A stretch of 7,797 nucleotides of DNA from an uncultured Alphaproteobacteria bacterium (GTDB lineage: Bacteria; Pseudomonadota; Alphaproteobacteria; Rhizobiales; Hyphomicrobiaceae): positions 1 to 7,797 of the forward strand of contig CALFEM010000140.1 in the NCBI GenBank assembly GCA_937950105.1. Direction: 5' to 3'. Under the pieces are notes generated by a model, which saw only the letters and a list, made by a program, of their open reading frames with translations, did no database searches and was not told the DNA's origin. Shown here piece by piece: positions 5,618 to 7,797 of the stretch. Within the stretch, counting starts at the first letter, position 1. Each line of letters begins with the position of its first letter. The translations under genes were made by a program, and so were the position numbers.

Positions 5618-6388
5618 TCAGCGGCCCTTGAAGCCTGTGGCCAGCACGTAGAGTTCGGCGGAATCGGCGCGGCTTGCCGGTGGCTTCACGTGGCGCACGG
5701 TGGCGAACGATCGCTTCAGCAGGTCGAGCAGGTCGCGCTCGGTGCCGCCCTGAAACACCTTGCAGAGGAATGCGCCGCCCGGCGCCAGCACGTCGACGGC
5801 GAAATGCGCCGCGCTCTCCGCCAGGCCCATGATGCGCAGATGGTCGGTGCGCGTGTGCCCGACCGTCGGCGCCGCCATGTCGGACAGCACCACATCGGCT
5901 CCGCCGTCGCGCAGCAGCGCTTTCAACCGGTCCTCGGCCCCCTCCGCCGTGAAGTCGAGCTTGAGCGCGACGACGCCGGGCATCGGTTCCATGTCGAGGT
6001 AGTCGATGGCGATCACCTGGCCACCACCGCCACCGCCACCGCCTTCGCCCGCGACCGTGCCGATCGAGCGCACCCGTTCGGCCGCGATCTGACTCCAGCC
6101 GCCCGGCGCGGCGCCAAGATCGACGACGCGCATGCCGGGCTTCAGGAAGCGGTACTTGTCGTCGATCTCCTTGAGCTTGTAGGCCGCGCGCGAGCGCAGC
6201 CCCTCGCGCTTCGAGGCGGCGACGTAGGGATCATTGAGCTGGCGTTCGAGCCAGCGCGCCGACGACACCGAGCGCCGTCGCGCCGTCTTGACGTTGACGT
6301 GGAGCTGCCGCTGTCCGCCGGTCGGGCCGGAGGCGCTGCTGCCGCCCTTCTTGCCGCTGCCGGGGCCGCCGCTTTTGCCCTTGCTCAT
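5618..6388 (-). CDS. rlmE: 23S rRNA (uridine-2552-2'-O)-methyltransferase
   Basis: RlmE (FtsJ/RrmJ) methylates the 2'-hydroxyl of U2552 in 23S rRNA of the 50S subunit, using S-adenosylmethionine, and aids late ribosome assembly. The 256-residue protein carries the K-D-K-E tetrad as Lys71 ([10 protein letters not shown]), Asp170 (VVLSDMAAP), Lys210 (FLCKVFQGG) and Glu245 (SAELYVLA). The SAM-binding loop [13 protein letters not shown] is at 88-100. An N-terminal tail of about 40 residues rich in Gly, Ser, Lys and Arg precedes the [13 protein letters not shown] segment; such tails are common in alphaproteobacterial members, while E. coli RlmE has 209 residues. Unusual is a run of eight glycines at 116-123. 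ATG 6388 follows the stop of the ppx/gppA gene by 1 nt, with GGAG (6399-6402) 10 nt upstream, so the genes form an operon. It converges on nadQ with 84 bp between the ends. Confidence 0.95.
   Translation of the reverse strand: MSKGKSGGPGSGKKGGSSASGPTGGQRQLHVNVKTARRRSVSSARWLERQLNDPYVAASKREGLRSRAAYKLKEIDDKYRFLKPGMRVVDLGAAPGGWSQIAAERVRSIGTVAGEGGGGGGGGQVIAIDYLDMEPMPGVVALKLDFTAEGAEDRLKALLRDGGADVVLSDMAAPTVGHTRTDHLRIMGLAESAAHFAVDVLAPGGAFLCKVFQGGTERDLLDLLKRSFATVRHVKPPASRADSAELYVLATGFKGR
6020..6043 (-). repeat. glycine-codon microsatellite inside rlmE
   Basis: On the coding strand eight consecutive Gly codons alternate GGC and GGT almost perfectly (GGC GGT three times, then GGT GGC), encoding residues 116-123. 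The tract is in frame and lies between the SAM-loop helix and the strand [11 protein letters not shown], where other members have a short turn. Confidence 0.85.
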
Positions 6389-6389
6389 G

Positions 6390-7709
6390 CTAGGCGCGCT
6401 CCGGTCTGTCGTTGCGGCCGCGCCGCCGCCTTCCGGCGCGCCAGACGCCGTCCTCGACCATCAACTGCATCAGGATACCCTCGCGCAGTCCGCGGTCGGC
6501 GACGCGCAGGCGGGGCGTCGGCCACATCCGCATCAGGGCCTCGAGAATGGCGCACCCGGCCAGCACAAGATCGGCGCGGTCACGACCGATGCAGGGTTCG
6601 GCGATGCGCTCGGCATAGCTGCGGTCCAGCAGGCGGTAAGTGACGTCGCGCGCCGACTGCGATCCGAGCCAGCAGCCGTCGACGCGATTCCTGTCGTAGC
6701 GCTCGAGCCCGAGATGCACGCCGGCGACGGTGGTCACGGTGCCCGACGTTCCGAGCATGTGCACGCGGCGGTTGGCGATGCGCTCGGCGAAGCGATGTTC
6801 GCCTTCGAACGGGGCCAGCATGTCCTGCACGTGATCGACCATCGCCTCGAACATGTCGCGCGTGACGTGACGCCCGCCGAAGCGCTCGGCGAGTGTAACC
6901 ACGCCGACCGACAGCGACGTCCAGGCGGCGATCGTGGCCGGCACGTCGAGGCGGTCTCCGGAGCGGCCGGCATTGCGATCCAGCCGCTGCATATCGAGCC
7001 AGATCAGCTCCGAGGAGCCGCCGCCGATGTCGAACACCAGCACGTAATCGCACGAGGTATCGACCAGCGAGGCGCAGCCCGAGACGGCGAGGCGCGCTTC
7101 GCCCTCGCGGCTCAGGATCTGGATGTCGAGGCCGGTCGCCTCGCGGGCGCGGGCGAGGAATTCGGCGCCATTGTCGGCGATGCGGCAAGCCTCGGTCGCG
7201 ACCAGCATGGCCCGCTCGACCCGGTGGCGGTCCATTTTGCCGGCGCAGACTTTCAGCGCTTCGAGGGTCCGCTGCATGGCCGCCTCGGACAGGGTGCGGC
7301 TCTGGGTGACGCCTTCGCCGAGCCGGATGATGCGCGAGAACGCGTCGATGACGCGGAAACCACGGCGCGAGGGACGCGCCAGCAGCAGGCGGCAGTTGTT
7401 GGTGCCGAGGTCGAGTGCCCCGTAGACCTCGCCATCGGCGAAAGCATCGTGGAGATGGCGGGGGGGCCTCGAATCGTGGCGCGGTAGATTGTGATGGGTG
7501 GAGTGCGGCGGTGCCGGCTGGGCCGCGCCCTCAGCGACCACCGTGGACGTGGCGGAGCCGTTGGAACGCGCGCCGATCACCGGTCCGCGATGCGGGACGG
7601 CGTCCGCGCCTGCCGGCCCGGAATTCGACCCTGAGCCGACGAAGTTGCCGGGCGGGCGTAGTGAAGCGGGGGCGTGCTGGCCGCCCTCGTCGTCCTCGAA
7701 ACCTTCCAC
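6390..7709 (-). CDS. Ppx/GppA family phosphatase
   Basis: Members of this ASKHA family hydrolyse inorganic polyphosphate or pppGpp, linking phosphate storage and the stringent response; which substrate this one uses cannot be read from the sequence. Nucleotide/phosphate motifs are in order: [16 protein letters not shown] (96-111), SREGEARL with Glu204 as likely catalytic base (200-207), [10 protein letters not shown] (226-235), [12 protein letters not shown] (319-330) and [11 protein letters not shown] (403-413). At 439 residues it lacks the C-terminal HD-like domain of long exopolyphosphatases (about 500 residues). Instead, about 93 residues of Gly/Ser/Pro/His-rich, probably disordered sequence precede the fold. 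The only start upstream of a stop in this frame is GTG 7709, with GGAAGG (7714-7719) 4 nt before; a GTG further in (codons 44 or 57) would shorten the tail. It is directly upstream of rlmE, 1 nt apart, so the pair should be co-transcribed from a promoter at or beyond the window's right end. Confidence 0.9.
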   Translation of the reverse strand: MEGFEDDEGGQHAPASLRPPGNFVGSGSNSGPAGADAVPHRGPVIGARSNGSATSTVVAEGAAQPAPPHSTHHNLPRHDSRPPRHLHDAFADGEVYGALDLGTNNCRLLLARPSRRGFRVIDAFSRIIRLGEGVTQSRTLSEAAMQRTLEALKVCAGKMDRHRVERAMLVATEACRIADNGAEFLARAREATGLDIQILSREGEARLAVSGCASLVDTSCDYVLVFDIGGGSSELIWLDMQRLDRNAGRSGDRLDVPATIAAWTSLSVGVVTLAERFGGRHVTRDMFEAMVDHVQDMLAPFEGEHRFAERIANRRVHMLGTSGTVTTVAGVHLGLERYDRNRVDGCWLGSQSARDVTYRLLDRSYAERIAEPCIGRDRADLVLAGCAILEALMRMWPTPRLRVADRGLREGILMQLMVEDGVWRAGRRRRGRNDRPERA

Positions 7710-7797
7710 TTGACCTTCCCAGCGCCCGGATCAGAGCGGCGACTAGCCGTCTTCGCATCGGACGTCGACTGGAGTGAACTTGCGACCAATGTAGCAG

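Noticed and set aside
6234..7487. A 417-codon + strand frame antisense to the ppx/gppA gene and the rlmE start.
   Set aside because: It is a shadow of two confidently identified genes; the product has no recognisable motif. The same applies to the + frame at 5690-6643.
7577..7789. A 70-codon - strand frame overlapping the start of the ppx/gppA gene in another frame.
   Set aside because: Its start has no clear ribosome site, its product is Arg/Ser-rich without a motif, and it overlaps the better supported gene by over 100 bases.

Overview
The window is high-GC DNA with almost exclusively G/C-ending codons. It looks like a chromosomal housekeeping segment of an alphaproteobacterium, most likely Hyphomicrobiales (Rhizobiales). 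This rests on the protein families and their variants: a NadQ/NrtR-type NAD regulator, an RlmE with a Gly/Ser/Lys-rich N-terminal tail, and a short Ppx/GppA phosphatase directly upstream of rlmE. The placement is inferred from recognised families, not from a database search. No mobile element, CRISPR array, rRNA or tRNA gene was seen.

Layout, left to right. (1) Bases 1-269 hold the C-terminal end of an L,D-transpeptidase on the + strand, followed at 430-645 by a small unrecognised membrane-protein gene. (2) Bases 674-2005 on the - strand encode a class I dihydroorotase-family amidohydrolase, convergent with the small gene. (3) A 158-bp divergent intergenic region precedes a + strand run of four genes: a YgfZ/CAF17-type folate-binding protein (2164-3048), DNA-3-methyladenine glycosylase I (3050-3694, 1 nt after the previous stop), an HD-domain phosphohydrolase resembling YfbR (3735-4361, TTG start), and after a 185-bp AT-richer gap a Nudix-winged-helix NAD regulator (4547-5533) ending at a GC-rich hairpin. 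(4) On the - strand, convergent with the regulator, a ppx/gppA-like gene (7709 down to 6390) and rlmE (6388 down to 5618) form a tight two-gene operon.

The genes form no obvious single pathway. Several concern nucleotide or cofactor housekeeping: an amidohydrolase of the pyrimidine type, an HD nucleotidase-like protein, NAD control, Fe-S cluster maintenance by YgfZ, alkylation repair by Tag, polyphosphate/(p)ppGpp turnover by Ppx/GppA, and 23S rRNA methylation by RlmE.

I did not find a convincing new system. The points most worth a second look are a substituted metal ligand in the dihydroorotase (DxQxH instead of DxHxH), the ambiguous start and leader of the NAD regulator (a strong ribosome binding site and ATG out of frame by one base at a G5 run, plus an inverted repeat), an eight-glycine repeat inside RlmE, and a long low-complexity N-terminal tail on the Ppx/GppA protein.
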